64,000 nt of DNA from an uncultured Paracoccaceae bacterium (GTDB lineage: Bacteria; Pseudomonadota; Alphaproteobacteria; Rhodobacterales; Rhodobacteraceae). Every line of letters begins with the position of its first letter. Position 1 is the first letter of the stretch. Shown here piece by piece: positions 37,480-47,024 of the stretch. The position numbers and the translations under genes are program-made. The notes beneath the pieces were generated by a model that saw nothing but the letters and a program-made list of their open reading frames with translations, did not search any database and was not told the DNA's origin. The stretch is from the NCBI GenBank assembly GCA_947499725.1, contig CANMPK010000002.1:124001-188000 (forward strand), in the 5' to 3' direction.

Positions 37480-38478
37480 ATGGCGACATTACCCGAGATT
37501 GCGAGCTTATGGATTGGCGGCAACCTGACGTGGCTTGAACAGCTGTGCCTGAAGTCCTTTGCAGACCAAGGGCATCACATCACGCTGTATAGCTATCACC
37601 CGATTGAAAACCTTCCTAAGGGTGTTCACGCCGGTGATGCGGCCGAGATCTTTCCGGCCGAGCCAATGTTGCGCCATGCGGTCACCGGTAGCCCCGCTAT
37701 TCACGCGGATCTGTGGCGACTGCACCTTCTAAAGAAGACCCAAAAGATCTGGGTCGACGCGGATGTGCTGTGCTACCGCCCGTTTGATTTCAAACGCCAG
37801 TCTGTGTTCGGTTGGGAAAAGGAAGGGCTGGTGTGTAACGCTGTGCTGGGCCTGCCCAAGAACAGCCGCGCGCTTAAAATGCTGATGGAGTTCTTTGACG
37901 ATCCCTATGCCATTGGCCCTTGGCTAAAGCCGCGCCAGATCGCCGCTTTGGAAGCAGAGCGTGATGCGGGCAACCCTGTGCATATGACGGAACAAGAATG
38001 GGGCTTTACGGGCCCCGGCGCTGTGACGTGGTTTTTGAAGGAAAGCGGCGAGATCAAACATGCCTCGTCTGAGAAAGCGTTTTATCCCGTGAGTTTCACG
38101 GATCGCAATTGGCTGATCCTGAGCCGGTTTACGCCAGAAGATAGCTTCACCGATGAAACGCGCGGCGTGCATCTTTGGGCGCGGCGGATGAAACCGCGTT
38201 TGCTGGAGCAAGAGAACAACAAGCCACGGCGTGGCTCGTTCTTGCATCGGATGCTGGAGAAACACGAGATCCGCCCGAAAGACGCACCGATCCCTGAGCG
38301 GCAGGCGAAGTTTGAAGGCGGGCCGGATGACCCACGATTCCGCGCAATGCTGGCGATTGAAGCGTTGCGGGACAAAGAGCCCATCCGGCAGCTTGCTAAG
38401 AACAACAATGTTGAGGCGAAAGACATCCGCAAATGGCGGGCCCAGCTGGTGAACAGCGCCTCTAAACTGTTTCAATAG
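37480..38478 (+). CDS. DxD glycosyltransferase with a C-terminal IS3-like helix-turn-helix
   Basis: The 332-residue protein has the capsular/alpha-1,4-GT style fold: SLWIGGNLTWLEQLCLKSFADQGHHITLYSY (6-36), HADLWRLHLL (about 75), and the DxD site WVDADVLCYRPF (about 90-101). Residues 283-331 are unexpected: ...RAMLAIEALRDKEPIRQLAKNNNVEAKDIRKWRAQLVNSASKLF matches the order of conserved positions in IS3-type OrfA HTH domains (A..ALR....I..LA....V....I..W..QL...A..LF). ATG 37480 is favoured. Confidence 0.7.
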   Translation: MATLPEIASLWIGGNLTWLEQLCLKSFADQGHHITLYSYHPIENLPKGVHAGDAAEIFPAEPMLRHAVTGSPAIHADLWRLHLLKKTQKIWVDADVLCYRPFDFKRQSVFGWEKEGLVCNAVLGLPKNSRALKMLMEFFDDPYAIGPWLKPRQIAALEAERDAGNPVHMTEQEWGFTGPGAVTWFLKESGEIKHASSEKAFYPVSFTDRNWLILSRFTPEDSFTDETRGVHLWARRMKPRLLEQENNKPRRGSFLHRMLEKHEIRPKDAPIPERQAKFEGGPDDPRFRAMLAIEALRDKEPIRQLAKNNNVEAKDIRKWRAQLVNSASKLFQ

Positions 38479-38487
38479 GCCTTGCCC

Positions 38488-40137
38488 ATGACCAAGCCCA
38501 TCGACTCTTTGGACTTCTCGATGTTCGGCACCGCCGATTATGTGAACATCATCTTGCAACGCTCTGAAGTGTTGGAAGGGGTGCAGCATCGTGGGCGGAT
38601 CATCAATCAGTGGACCAACGGGGAAAGCCAAGAGCTGGCGGTTTTGGCGGCGGCGGCCAATACCGATTTGGCCCGCCGCGCGATGCGGGATGTGGCGAAA
38701 GAGTTCGAAGACTTGGCGGATGTGTTGGCGGAAACCCCGCCGACGCGGATTGCCGATATTGGCTGTGGATATGCGTTCTTCGACCTGATCGCGGCGGACC
38801 GTTTTGGGGCCGAGATTGACCTGATTGATGTGGAAACCAAAGAAGACCGCCACTTCGGGTTTGATGATCGCGCGCGGGCGCAATCTAACCTGTCGCGGGC
38901 GGTGGCGTTTTTGACCAGCAATGGGGTCGAGAAGTCTCGGATCACTGCGACAAATCCCAGTGCGGCGCAATTGGATGATCTGGAGATGGTGGATTTGGCC
39001 GTGAGCTTTTTGGGCTGCGGTTTTCACTATTCTGTTGAGGCTTACATGAGCTTCTTCCAGCAGAATGTAGCTGCGGGTGGCCGGATCATTTTGGACATCC
39101 GAAAAGCGCGTGAAGCTGAACAGCTTGAGATGCTGGCCAGCCTTGGAAAGGTGACTGTTTTGAGTGAAGTCGGGAACCGCAAACGTGTGATGGTGCAGAA
39201 ACCTGCTGAGGGTGAGACCCAAGAGCTGGGCGAGTTAAGCAAGACAGACTGGCGGGATCACCTGAAAGAACTGGGTGATGCAGAGGGGTTTTTCGAAGAG
39301 CTGGGTGATCAGCATTCGGCGCTTTACGTTGATAAAGGCGACACCCTGATCGTGACCTTTGAGAACCTTGATCACGTTTACAATTTCACCGGCGACCGAA
39401 TGCCTTGGGGCTATGGGTTTGTGACAGGGCGCGGTTGGTCGATGCTGGGGCTGATGGCCCATGATTGGACATGGTATCGCGACGAGGCGGTGTTTGATTT
39501 CTTTGATCGCCTGCGGGACGAAGGCTTTTTTGATAAGTTCAAAAAGGTCGTGTTTTATGGCGCGTCCATGGGCGGATACGCGGCGGCGGCCTTTAGTGCG
39601 GCTGCTCCAAATGCGACGGTGATTTTGATTTCACCGCAAGCGACGCTCGATCGGCAGATTGCCCCTTGGGAGCACCGATACCTGAAGGCCTGGAGCCGCA
39701 ATTTCAAAGATCGTTATGGCTATGCCCCGGATCTCGTGGCGCAGGCCAAAAATGTGTATCTGTTTTACGATCCGCGCATGCCGCAAGACGCGATGCATGC
39801 GACGCTGTTTAACAGCGACAACATTCAAAAGTTCACCTGTAAGTTCTTCGGCCACCGGATGGCCTCGCTTTGGGTGCAGATGGGCGTTTTGAAACCCGTG
39901 ATCGACGGCTGCTTGGATGGTACGATCACACGGGAAGGGTTTTATAAACTGATGCGCAAGCGCCGTACGACCGGACGCTTTATGCGGGAGTTCTTGGATA
40001 TGCTTGAGGCGCAAGGGAACCCACGCCGCGTTGCTTATTATTGCCAAGCTGTTCTGAACCGCCGGCGGGGGCCGAAATTCCGCATTGCGTTGAAAAACGC
40101 GCAAGAGCAGATGAAAGCAAAACGCCGCCGTCGCTGA
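38488..40137 (+). CDS. Methyltransferase/alpha-beta-hydrolase fusion protein
   Basis: The 549-residue protein joins two domains. Residues about 80-230 are a class I AdoMet methyltransferase (TRIADIGCGYAFFDLIAADR, then SFLGCGFHY and GGRIILDIRK). Residues about 290-460 look like an alpha/beta hydrolase with the nucleophile elbow YGASMGGYAAAAF (356-368). The C-terminal 90 residues are basic (KRRTTGRFMREF... RRR). Both domains could modify a surface polymer. It follows the DxD glycosyltransferase by 9 bp, so it is co-transcribed with it. Confidence 0.65.
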   Translation: MTKPIDSLDFSMFGTADYVNIILQRSEVLEGVQHRGRIINQWTNGESQELAVLAAAANTDLARRAMRDVAKEFEDLADVLAETPPTRIADIGCGYAFFDLIAADRFGAEIDLIDVETKEDRHFGFDDRARAQSNLSRAVAFLTSNGVEKSRITATNPSAAQLDDLEMVDLAVSFLGCGFHYSVEAYMSFFQQNVAAGGRIILDIRKAREAEQLEMLASLGKVTVLSEVGNRKRVMVQKPAEGETQELGELSKTDWRDHLKELGDAEGFFEELGDQHSALYVDKGDTLIVTFENLDHVYNFTGDRMPWGYGFVTGRGWSMLGLMAHDWTWYRDEAVFDFFDRLRDEGFFDKFKKVVFYGASMGGYAAAAFSAAAPNATVILISPQATLDRQIAPWEHRYLKAWSRNFKDRYGYAPDLVAQAKNVYLFYDPRMPQDAMHATLFNSDNIQKFTCKFFGHRMASLWVQMGVLKPVIDGCLDGTITREGFYKLMRKRRTTGRFMREFLDMLEAQGNPRRVAYYCQAVLNRRRGPKFRIALKNAQEQMKAKRRRR

Positions 40138-40785
40138 TCAGCCCGCTGGCTTTTTACGGGCAAGACCAAGGTTATACTCGGGGTATTCGCGCACCTGTTC
40201 GTAATCCAGATGTGGCAGAATGCTATCCCAAACGCGGCGCACCGCTGGGGTTTCACGCTCGTCTTGGTCATACCGTTTCAGAAGGTGCGGGTTGTTCTGG
40301 TAATGGCTCGAGCCTTCCAGCGTCCAATCCATATCATCTAGCAGGATCAGCCCACCTGGCCTTAGCAGCATGTCGATCAGCAGGATGCCAAAACCGGTGT
40401 TGTCCCATGTATGGCCCCCATCGAAAAAGCAGAAATCAAACTGCGGGCGAGGGTCGGCCATGATGAGGCGCTGAAGCTCCCACGTATAAGACCGTTTGGC
40501 AAAGAGCGGCGTGACGCGGTGAGACAGTTCTAGGGTCTTAAGGATGTCTTCGATATTGGGTGTCTTCTCACGGGCCTTGGCAAGGTCAAAGGTGGTCAGG
40601 TGCCCTGCGTCCTGATCTTCGAGGATTGCGGCGATATAGGCACTGCTTTTGCCGTGGAAGAAGCCGATCTCGATCACATCGCGCACATTGTTTTGGGTGA
40701 TCAGGTCTTTGACCAAATCCGCGCGTGGTCGGGTCATATAGGGGATGCCTTGGTATTCCGCGTCTACTCTGTCCAGATGTGTCAT
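40138..40785 (-). CDS. Class I SAM-dependent methyltransferase
   Basis: The 215-residue protein has a Rossmann motif VRDVIEIGFFHGKSSAYIAAIL (34-55), DFCFFDGGHTWDNTGFGILLIDMLLRPGGLILLDDMDW (about 116-153) and a short tail. It resembles the cephalosporin-hydroxylase/CmcI and FkbM-like methyltransferases that work on sugars. It is convergent with the fusion protein and overlaps the upstream gene by 4 nt. Confidence 0.78.
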   Translation of the reverse strand: MTHLDRVDAEYQGIPYMTRPRADLVKDLITQNNVRDVIEIGFFHGKSSAYIAAILEDQDAGHLTTFDLAKAREKTPNIEDILKTLELSHRVTPLFAKRSYTWELQRLIMADPRPQFDFCFFDGGHTWDNTGFGILLIDMLLRPGGLILLDDMDWTLEGSSHYQNNPHLLKRYDQDERETPAVRRVWDSILPHLDYEQVREYPEYNLGLARKKPAG

Positions 40786-41843
40786 GTGTCCTCTCCCTCT
40801 TCGTCCTCGTTAAAATCTCCCCGTGCGAAGGCCTGAGCGATCGCATCTATGTCAAAGTCGTTCGTATCCTTTTCATCCATATAAGCCGCCCAGCTGTGGC
40901 GCAGCGCCCATGTGAGGCTTTGGCTGGCCGGTGCCCAGTGGGATTTGCTTTGGGCGCTGTGGTGATATTCGAGTAGCTCGCAAAAGGCCGCAAAGGCGCC
41001 TGCATGGGCGCTGTCGACTTCAAGCATCGGTTCGAGCTTGCCCCAAGCTGCCAGCATCTGCGGATCGGGCTTTTGTTGGCGCAGTAAGCTGCAGGCCGCT
41101 GGTGTTTGCCCTTGAGCGGCAATTACCCCCATGCGCGCGGCGGTGAGGGTCAGCGTTTCTGGCGTTATGGTGTCGTGCTGTATCTGATGGCCCGACACAT
41201 CGGTGATGAGCTCAAGGCTATTGCGATGGGGTAAGGCCTGCGCGCTCTTGGGGCCGGCCTGAAAGACCGCAATATTGCACCAATGGGGCTGACCTGTTCT
41301 GACCGGCGCCAAGCGGCCATGATCCACCAAGGCGCCCAGTAGCGCTGTCATATCGTGGTGATCTGGTGTGAGACCGTGTTTGACCAAGAGAAAGCCGTTG
41401 GATTGCAAACTGGGCACAATGCTGTGCAAGCAGTGCCACAGATCGCTGGCTGTGCGAGGCATGTCGATCAGGCAGAAGTCCAGCAGATCACCGCCCCATG
41501 CAAAGTCTTCTAACTCGGTTTGGTGGATGACCGGCGCGGCCCCCTGCTTTGCGAGATAGTCTTCAAAGAGGGGGCGGAAAGATTGGCCGGGGCTCAGAAT
41601 ATCGGGATGGTTCTGGGCGTTCAGATCAGACCAAATGAACCGATCCACCACATGGAGCGTGCCGTATTGGGCAAGGTGCTGACTGATGCCGCCAAGCCAT
41701 GGGCCAACTTCAAGCAAAAGGGCGTTGGGCCGCAGGTCTGAAAGGATTTGCTGGATCAGCGCAAGGTCTGTTTCTCCCATCATGCATGGCACGTCCACAG
41801 CGTTTTCTAAGGAAAACTTGCCAGGTGGCAGGGGTGCATGCAT
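40782..41843 (-). CDS. Methyltransferase-like hypothetical protein
   Basis: With ATG 41843 (AAAGG site) the product has 353 residues. The first about 180 residues follow a class I methyltransferase layout (ALLLEVGPWLGGISQHLAQYGTLHVVDRFIW, LLDFCLIDMPRTASDLWHCLHSI, NGFLLVKHG). The rest is helical, with no recognised domain, and ends in an acidic tail (FARGDFNEDEEGEDT). It is divergent from the GT4 gene, with just 33 bp between the starts. Confidence 0.6.
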   Translation of the reverse strand: MHAPLPPGKFSLENAVDVPCMMGETDLALIQQILSDLRPNALLLEVGPWLGGISQHLAQYGTLHVVDRFIWSDLNAQNHPDILSPGQSFRPLFEDYLAKQGAAPVIHQTELEDFAWGGDLLDFCLIDMPRTASDLWHCLHSIVPSLQSNGFLLVKHGLTPDHHDMTALLGALVDHGRLAPVRTGQPHWCNIAVFQAGPKSAQALPHRNSLELITDVSGHQIQHDTITPETLTLTAARMGVIAAQGQTPAACSLLRQQKPDPQMLAAWGKLEPMLEVDSAHAGAFAAFCELLEYHHSAQSKSHWAPASQSLTWALRHSWAAYMDEKDTNDFDIDAIAQAFARGDFNEDEEGEDT

Positions 41844-41876
41844 ACTGAGTTTACCTTTCGATTGACGGGAAAACCT

Positions 41877-44204
41877 ATGGATCAAGGTAGATTACTGGAC
41901 GATTTCGCGCAAGTTCGCCGCCAAGTGACTACTCTATGCTTCCACAATCGCTTTTCTGCTGCCCAAATGCTTTTGGTTGGTTCTGGCCAATCCCCACGTG
42001 ATGTTCCCGGCCTATGGGAGCATATCGCGCGCAGTGCTGCGCAGGCCGGTCATGACCCGATTGCCCATGAGGTGCGCAAGCATATTTGGGCCGCCGGCGG
42101 GGCGCATGAGCGGCTGACCTTGGATGAGGCGGCGTTCTTTTTCAAACAGGGTGACATACAAAATACGATCTTTGTTCTGGAGGGGTATTTTGGCGAGATG
42201 CCTGCGCATCCAGACGCCTTGGAACTGCTGACTCGCGCCTATTTGGCAGAGGCACGCGGGCAGCAGGCCGGCACGCGGCTGCGCACCAGCCATGAGGCGG
42301 CCTTGCGCTTGACGGATGGGATTACGCCTCAGACAGCCCAGCACGCGATGGCTGCTGTGGATTTGCTGCGCTATTCGGGTGAGATCGACAAAGCGATGAC
42401 CTTGAACGACCTGGCGATGACACAGTTCGCAGATGACGTGCGGTTTCTAATGCGGCGCGCCATGATGCATGAACAGAAAGGCCGGTTTGAGGCGGCCGCT
42501 GATGTGTGGCGCTCGGTAAGCGCTACCTCAGAGCGGTATCACACAGAGGCTTTGGTACGGTTACATAGTCTCTATCAACGGTTGGAGCGCTACGATGATG
42601 CCGAACCAGTGGCCGCGCGATTGTTTGGTTCTGAGCTGGCCATAGAACAACGGATTGCCTTGGCTTTGCAGATTGGTCAGCGCGGTTTGATGTTGGCGAT
42701 GGTGCGGGCGATTGCCTCTAGCCGACATGCGAGTGAGGCTTTGTCCTTCGCGCAGGGCAAAGCGATTGGCAACAGCCTGCTGGATCACGGCGAGCTTGGG
42801 CTGCTGGCGTGGCTTCGGCGGCGGCGCATGCCCTTAGGGGACCGCGTGAAACGGGTGCTGGACCAATGCGCCTTTGGTGCACCAGATGGGCTGGAGATGC
42901 CCGAAAGCTTTGATGCGGCCAGTGCATTGCGTAGCCCTGATGCCTTGTTGCCCTTACAAGACTTTGCAGAGCTGACGCCCAAGCCACCAGGGTGGCCTGG
43001 GCAACGCAAAGACCCTGGGCGCATCTTGCTTGTGAATGCTTCGCTTAAGGCTGGTGGCGCAGAGCGACAATTCGTGGCTCTGGCAAAGGCCTTGTTAGAC
43101 ACTGGTATTGAGCCTGAATCGCTTGATGTGGCGTTGTTCTCGTTACAGGCGGATCGCGCCATGGATGCCTTTCTGCCAGACCTTCAGGCTCTTGGTATAA
43201 CGATCTATGACCTAAGTGCGCAGCCTGTGGCGAATCCGACCTTGCCGCCCAATGTGGCGCGGGTGCTTGACGCCTTACCTTATGCATTGCGGCAAGACGT
43301 GGTGCCCCTATGGCATCTGTTGTCTCGGTTGCAACCTGATGTGGTGCATGGGTGGCAGGATCGCTCTGCCGCGGCCTGTGCTGTCGCAGGCGTGCTGTTG
43401 GAAACCAAACGGTTGGTTCTGAGCATGCGTAACATGTCTCCGCAAACGCGGCGCGACGGACAGTTGGTGGCGTTACGTGGCCTGATGGCCTCGGTTGCGC
43501 AGTTGGGGCATGTGACGCTAACGGCCAATTCATCAGCTGGGCAAAAGGATTATGACACATGGCTGGGTCTGGCGCCGGACGTGGTTGAGCCGCTGAACAA
43601 CATTGTTGATCTGGATCGCTTTGCGCAGACCAAGGCTGCTTATGTGGCCCGTCGGAAGGATAAGGCTATCTCGGTGGGGGGCGTGTTTCGGTTGGCGTTG
43701 AACAAGCGGCCTTTGTTGTGGGTGCAGACAGTGGCAACCTTGCGTGACCGGCTGGATGTACCGTTACGCCCCGTGTTGTTTGGCGATGGTCCGATGTTGG
43801 AGCAGGTGCGTTCAGAAGCTGCGCGTTTGGGGATGGCGGATCTGCGGATCGAAACGGGTGAAACCGATCCAACCCGTATTTATAGCCAAATGGACACGCT
43901 GTTGCTGATGTCGCGGGTTGAAGGCGTGCCGAATGTGTTGCTGGAGGCCCAAGCCTGCGGCTTGCCTGTCGCAGCCTGCGATGTGGGCGGCGTGTCTCAA
44001 GCCTTGCAAAGGCGCGGTGCTGCTGGGGCATTGTTGCTGCCAGACGATGTAACCGCCGAAGCCGCAGCGGATCAGGTGGCAAAGTGGTTACCAAAGGCGC
44101 GTGCTGCGAAAGTTGATCCACGGGTTGGCTTTATTCGCACCCGTTATAGCGCCGATGCGGTAATGGCGCGTCTCTTGAAAACCTATTGCGGAGTGGAGAC
44201 ATGA
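41877..44204 (+). CDS. GT4-family glycosyltransferase with an N-terminal helical repeat domain
   Basis: The 775-residue protein begins with about 370 residues of helical, TPR-like sequence (EQKGRFEAAADVWRSVSATSERYHTEALVRLHSLYQRLERYDDAEP). The GT-B domain follows, RILLVNASLKAGGAERQFVALAKALL (about 381-406), with the donor-site segment VLFGDGPMLEQVR and SRVEGVPNVLLEAQACGLPVAACDVGG (about 680-707). ATG 41877 is used. It overlaps the next gene by 4 nt. Confidence 0.78.
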   Translation: MDQGRLLDDFAQVRRQVTTLCFHNRFSAAQMLLVGSGQSPRDVPGLWEHIARSAAQAGHDPIAHEVRKHIWAAGGAHERLTLDEAAFFFKQGDIQNTIFVLEGYFGEMPAHPDALELLTRAYLAEARGQQAGTRLRTSHEAALRLTDGITPQTAQHAMAAVDLLRYSGEIDKAMTLNDLAMTQFADDVRFLMRRAMMHEQKGRFEAAADVWRSVSATSERYHTEALVRLHSLYQRLERYDDAEPVAARLFGSELAIEQRIALALQIGQRGLMLAMVRAIASSRHASEALSFAQGKAIGNSLLDHGELGLLAWLRRRRMPLGDRVKRVLDQCAFGAPDGLEMPESFDAASALRSPDALLPLQDFAELTPKPPGWPGQRKDPGRILLVNASLKAGGAERQFVALAKALLDTGIEPESLDVALFSLQADRAMDAFLPDLQALGITIYDLSAQPVANPTLPPNVARVLDALPYALRQDVVPLWHLLSRLQPDVVHGWQDRSAAACAVAGVLLETKRLVLSMRNMSPQTRRDGQLVALRGLMASVAQLGHVTLTANSSAGQKDYDTWLGLAPDVVEPLNNIVDLDRFAQTKAAYVARRKDKAISVGGVFRLALNKRPLLWVQTVATLRDRLDVPLRPVLFGDGPMLEQVRSEAARLGMADLRIETGETDPTRIYSQMDTLLLMSRVEGVPNVLLEAQACGLPVAACDVGGVSQALQRRGAAGALLLPDDVTAEAAADQVAKWLPKARAAKVDPRVGFIRTRYSADAVMARLLKTYCGVET

Positions 44205-45976
44205 ACGGGGTGCTCATCTCTTCTGAACGTCGCGTGGGCGTCATTGGTCAGCCCTTTGATCCGCTTGGTCAATTGCTAGAGGATCAAATAGGCCGCGAAC
44301 GAGATCTGTTTTTGCCACTGGTAACGCCGGTTGGACATGGGGATCCGGTGGATGAGATCGTGCTTTTGTCGCAAGATGAGGCACTGGCGCATTTTGCAGA
44401 TTTGGCCAGCGCTGAGGTCCCTTGCACAGTGATGTTACGGCGCAACGACGGAACCCAAGATCCCGAGACTTGGGCGGCCAATTTGCGTGTGTTACGACAT
44501 TGTCTCGCAGAGCATGACACGGGCCATGTCACGCTTATGGCGGTGACAGAAGAGGCCGCGAAAGACGTCTCTGAACTGTTAGCGTTGCGGGTGTTAGCTT
44601 GCCTTGATTTAGTGTCTATTTCAGCGCAACAGACCCGTTTTCCGATCAATCGTCAACACAAAGAAACAACGTTTTTTCTGGATCAAGGAGAGGACACACG
44701 CGACGCAAGGCGGATGGAAACGCAGGCGCTTTCTTGGTCCAAGTTGCGGCGATTGGCGCAGATCACCCCAGAGGATGAGCAGGATCAAGACATGGTGGAT
44801 TTGGCCACCTATGCTAACGGATTTGCGACAGAAAGCGTATTGCCTAGCACGCCCCAGAAACTAAGACTTCTGGCTGTCGTACCCAATGGGGTTGGGTTGG
44901 GCCACATCACGCGGATGATGGCTTTGGCATCGGCATTGAAAGAACAGCGCGACGTTGAGGTTCTGTTCTGGTGCTTCTCGCGCGCGGCCGAGATTCTGCA
45001 AGCGGCCGGTCACCCGATTGTTCTGCGCCAAACCGCCATGCATTTGCAGGCGCATCCACCGGATTGGCGGGCGTTTGAAACGCATGAATTTGCGCTGCTT
45101 GTGCAATCCTTCAAGCCCGACGTCGTGTCTTATGACGGGGCAAATATTGATCGCTTTGTCTTTGACGCCTTGCGCATGCCCGGTTGTGGCAAGACGGGGT
45201 TTCTTTGGGTGCGGCGTGGCATGTTGCGACCTGATTCAGACCCGCTGTTTATGGAGAACGAACAGTTTTGCGATCTGATCTTAGAGCCAGGGGATTTGGC
45301 GGTCGCCGTCGACAAAGGCCCCACACGTACGCGCAGCGCGCATACGCGTGGGTTCTGTCAGTCGTACGAAAGTGAACCCGTTTCCTTGGCCGTTGGCATG
45401 CCATCTTACACCCGCGAAGAGGCCAAGGCGCATATGGGGCTGGGCGCTGGTAAGTACTGTTTGGTGTCTTTGGGTGGGGCCTATGGCGATTGGGATGCGC
45501 TCGAATCAGCTTTGGTGGCGCAAGCGCAAAAGCACAAGATCGGGCTGATCTGGGCGCAAAGCCCTTTGGCGGCGCCTCCGCGCACACAAGGCACTTTGGT
45601 TCGGCGACTGTTTCCGCTGAGCCGGTATTTGGCGGGGATCGACGGGGTCGTGACGGCGACGGGGTATAACAGTTTTCACGAATTGATGCTGACCTATGAC
45701 AAGCCGGTTTTGTTTGCGCCGACCAACCACATTCGGATGGATGATCAGGTGGCGCGCGCCAGCTATGCGGCAGATCAGGGTTGGGCGTCGGTCGTGCAAG
45801 CGGATGCGCCAGAGGGGCTGGAGCAAAAGATCGATGCGTTTATGCAGCAGGTGCAAACGGGTGAGAGCTTTGCGAACCGCCCGAAGCCACGGCTGAACAC
45901 AGCAGCCTTGGACCAACAGATCGCGCGGGTGCTGACACCGTTTCAGCGCGACAGTCAACCGGAGGATGCCCGATGA
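44201..45976 (+). CDS. GT28/MurG-like glycosyltransferase
   Basis: The 591-residue protein has an unassigned N-terminal 220 residues. A GT-B domain follows, starting LLAVVPNGVGLGHITRMMALASALKEQRDVEVLFWCFSR (about 225-263). The UDP-sugar segment GVVTATGYNSFHELMLTYDKPVLFAPTNHIRMDDQVARASY (about 485-525) is like MurG/GT28. The probable acceptor is an anchored glycan or polyprenyl lipid. It overlaps genes on both sides by ATGA. Confidence 0.72.
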   Translation: MNGVLISSERRVGVIGQPFDPLGQLLEDQIGRERDLFLPLVTPVGHGDPVDEIVLLSQDEALAHFADLASAEVPCTVMLRRNDGTQDPETWAANLRVLRHCLAEHDTGHVTLMAVTEEAAKDVSELLALRVLACLDLVSISAQQTRFPINRQHKETTFFLDQGEDTRDARRMETQALSWSKLRRLAQITPEDEQDQDMVDLATYANGFATESVLPSTPQKLRLLAVVPNGVGLGHITRMMALASALKEQRDVEVLFWCFSRAAEILQAAGHPIVLRQTAMHLQAHPPDWRAFETHEFALLVQSFKPDVVSYDGANIDRFVFDALRMPGCGKTGFLWVRRGMLRPDSDPLFMENEQFCDLILEPGDLAVAVDKGPTRTRSAHTRGFCQSYESEPVSLAVGMPSYTREEAKAHMGLGAGKYCLVSLGGAYGDWDALESALVAQAQKHKIGLIWAQSPLAAPPRTQGTLVRRLFPLSRYLAGIDGVVTATGYNSFHELMLTYDKPVLFAPTNHIRMDDQVARASYAADQGWASVVQADAPEGLEQKIDAFMQQVQTGESFANRPKPRLNTAALDQQIARVLTPFQRDSQPEDAR

Positions 45977-46542
45977 GCAAAGCCTATTCAGCCGGTTTGG
46001 TCAGTCGTTTGACCCGCGAGAATAAAACTATCGGGGCGCGGCTCGCGCAGTTGGAGTTTCAGAACCTGAACAGCGAGTTAGACCAAACAGACCTATTCGA
46101 CTTGGCTTTGGACTTTCCTGAAAAGCAGATGGCCTCGCCTGTGGCTGTTCCGAATATTTCAGCCACACCTATTGCGCCGCATTTGCCTGCGTTGAATGTG
46201 ACCCTCGGCAAAACCGCCTGGACGAGCGAGCCGCAGGCGTTGCCCGTGGTGGGTATCTTGGTACGCGATTTGGAAAGTGCGCTGTTGCGGTTCGCCTTGC
46301 GCACGCTTTTGCGCAAACACTATATCGACCCCTTTGCCCGCTATGTCTTTCTGTGTGAGGTCATGCGCCCTATCCCGTTTTTGGGCCGGTATGAATTCAC
46401 CTATGAATACGTTGGCCAGCAAGATCCGGTGGAGATCGCACAGAGGATGCGGCGTAGATATGGCATGGTGCAATTGCGTGATCTGACCTCGGGTGAAGCG
46501 CTTTGGAAGCTGATGAGCAACCCTTTGCACACAGGTGGCTGA
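45973..46542 (+). CDS. Conserved-context hypothetical protein
   Basis: The 189-residue protein is cytosolic by composition. It has an acidic, Pro-rich first half and a basic helical second half (LRFALRTLLRKHYIDPFARYVFLCEVMRPIPFLGRYEFTYEYVG). No family is recognised. Its 4-nt overlap with the GT28-like gene makes it the third member of the operon, so a part in the same glycan pathway is likely. Confidence 0.6.
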   Translation: MSKAYSAGLVSRLTRENKTIGARLAQLEFQNLNSELDQTDLFDLALDFPEKQMASPVAVPNISATPIAPHLPALNVTLGKTAWTSEPQALPVVGILVRDLESALLRFALRTLLRKHYIDPFARYVFLCEVMRPIPFLGRYEFTYEYVGQQDPVEIAQRMRRRYGMVQLRDLTSGEALWKLMSNPLHTGG

Positions 46543-46683
46543 ATCTTGCCTGCAACTATTATGTGAATTTTTTCACGTGACCTTGGGAAAAAGCTTTCTT
46601 AAACCCTCCGCAAGCATCATTCTGAAAGCGTAGATAAGAGCGCATAGGAATATGCCTTAGAATTTGGAATTGAGGACGACAGT

Positions 46684-46989
46684 ATGAAACAGCCTATCGC
46701 AGGCGCGCTGCTGGTGTGCGCGGCGCTATTCTCCGCGCAAGGAGCCCTTGCCGCCAAAGCCACATGTGCCGATCGAGATCATGTTACGACGCAGCTTGCC
46801 AAACAATTCGGCGAAGCGCCCGTGGCCAATCAAGTCAGCCGTAGCAATCGCATTCTAGAGGTGTTTGCCTCACCCGGTGCGAAGACATGGTCGATTGTGA
46901 TTACCTTGCCAGATCGCAACCTGTCTTGCCTAGCGGCAACAGGAAAAGGCCAAGCCCCCCTCAAACGAACGCTTGGTTCGTTATCATAA
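46684..46989 (+). CDS. Small exported hypothetical protein
   Basis: The 101-residue protein has a signal peptide (1-23, ALA-AKA). The mature part has two cysteines (ATCADRD and LSCLAA) and a SNRILEVFASPGAKTWSIVITLP core. Small proteins of this build occur in many Roseobacters without a known role. It stands alone on the plus strand between the glycan operon and the secretion locus. Confidence 0.65.
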   Translation: MKQPIAGALLVCAALFSAQGALAAKATCADRDHVTTQLAKQFGEAPVANQVSRSNRILEVFASPGAKTWSIVITLPDRNLSCLAATGKGQAPLKRTLGSLS

Positions 46990-47024
46990 GAACTTAGCCT
47001 TTTCGGGGGGCCTCTGAACGGCTG

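Noticed and set aside
37924-39222. 432-codon minus-strand frame in the glycan region
   Set aside because: It spans two well-supported plus-strand genes and has no recognisable domain or ribosome site.
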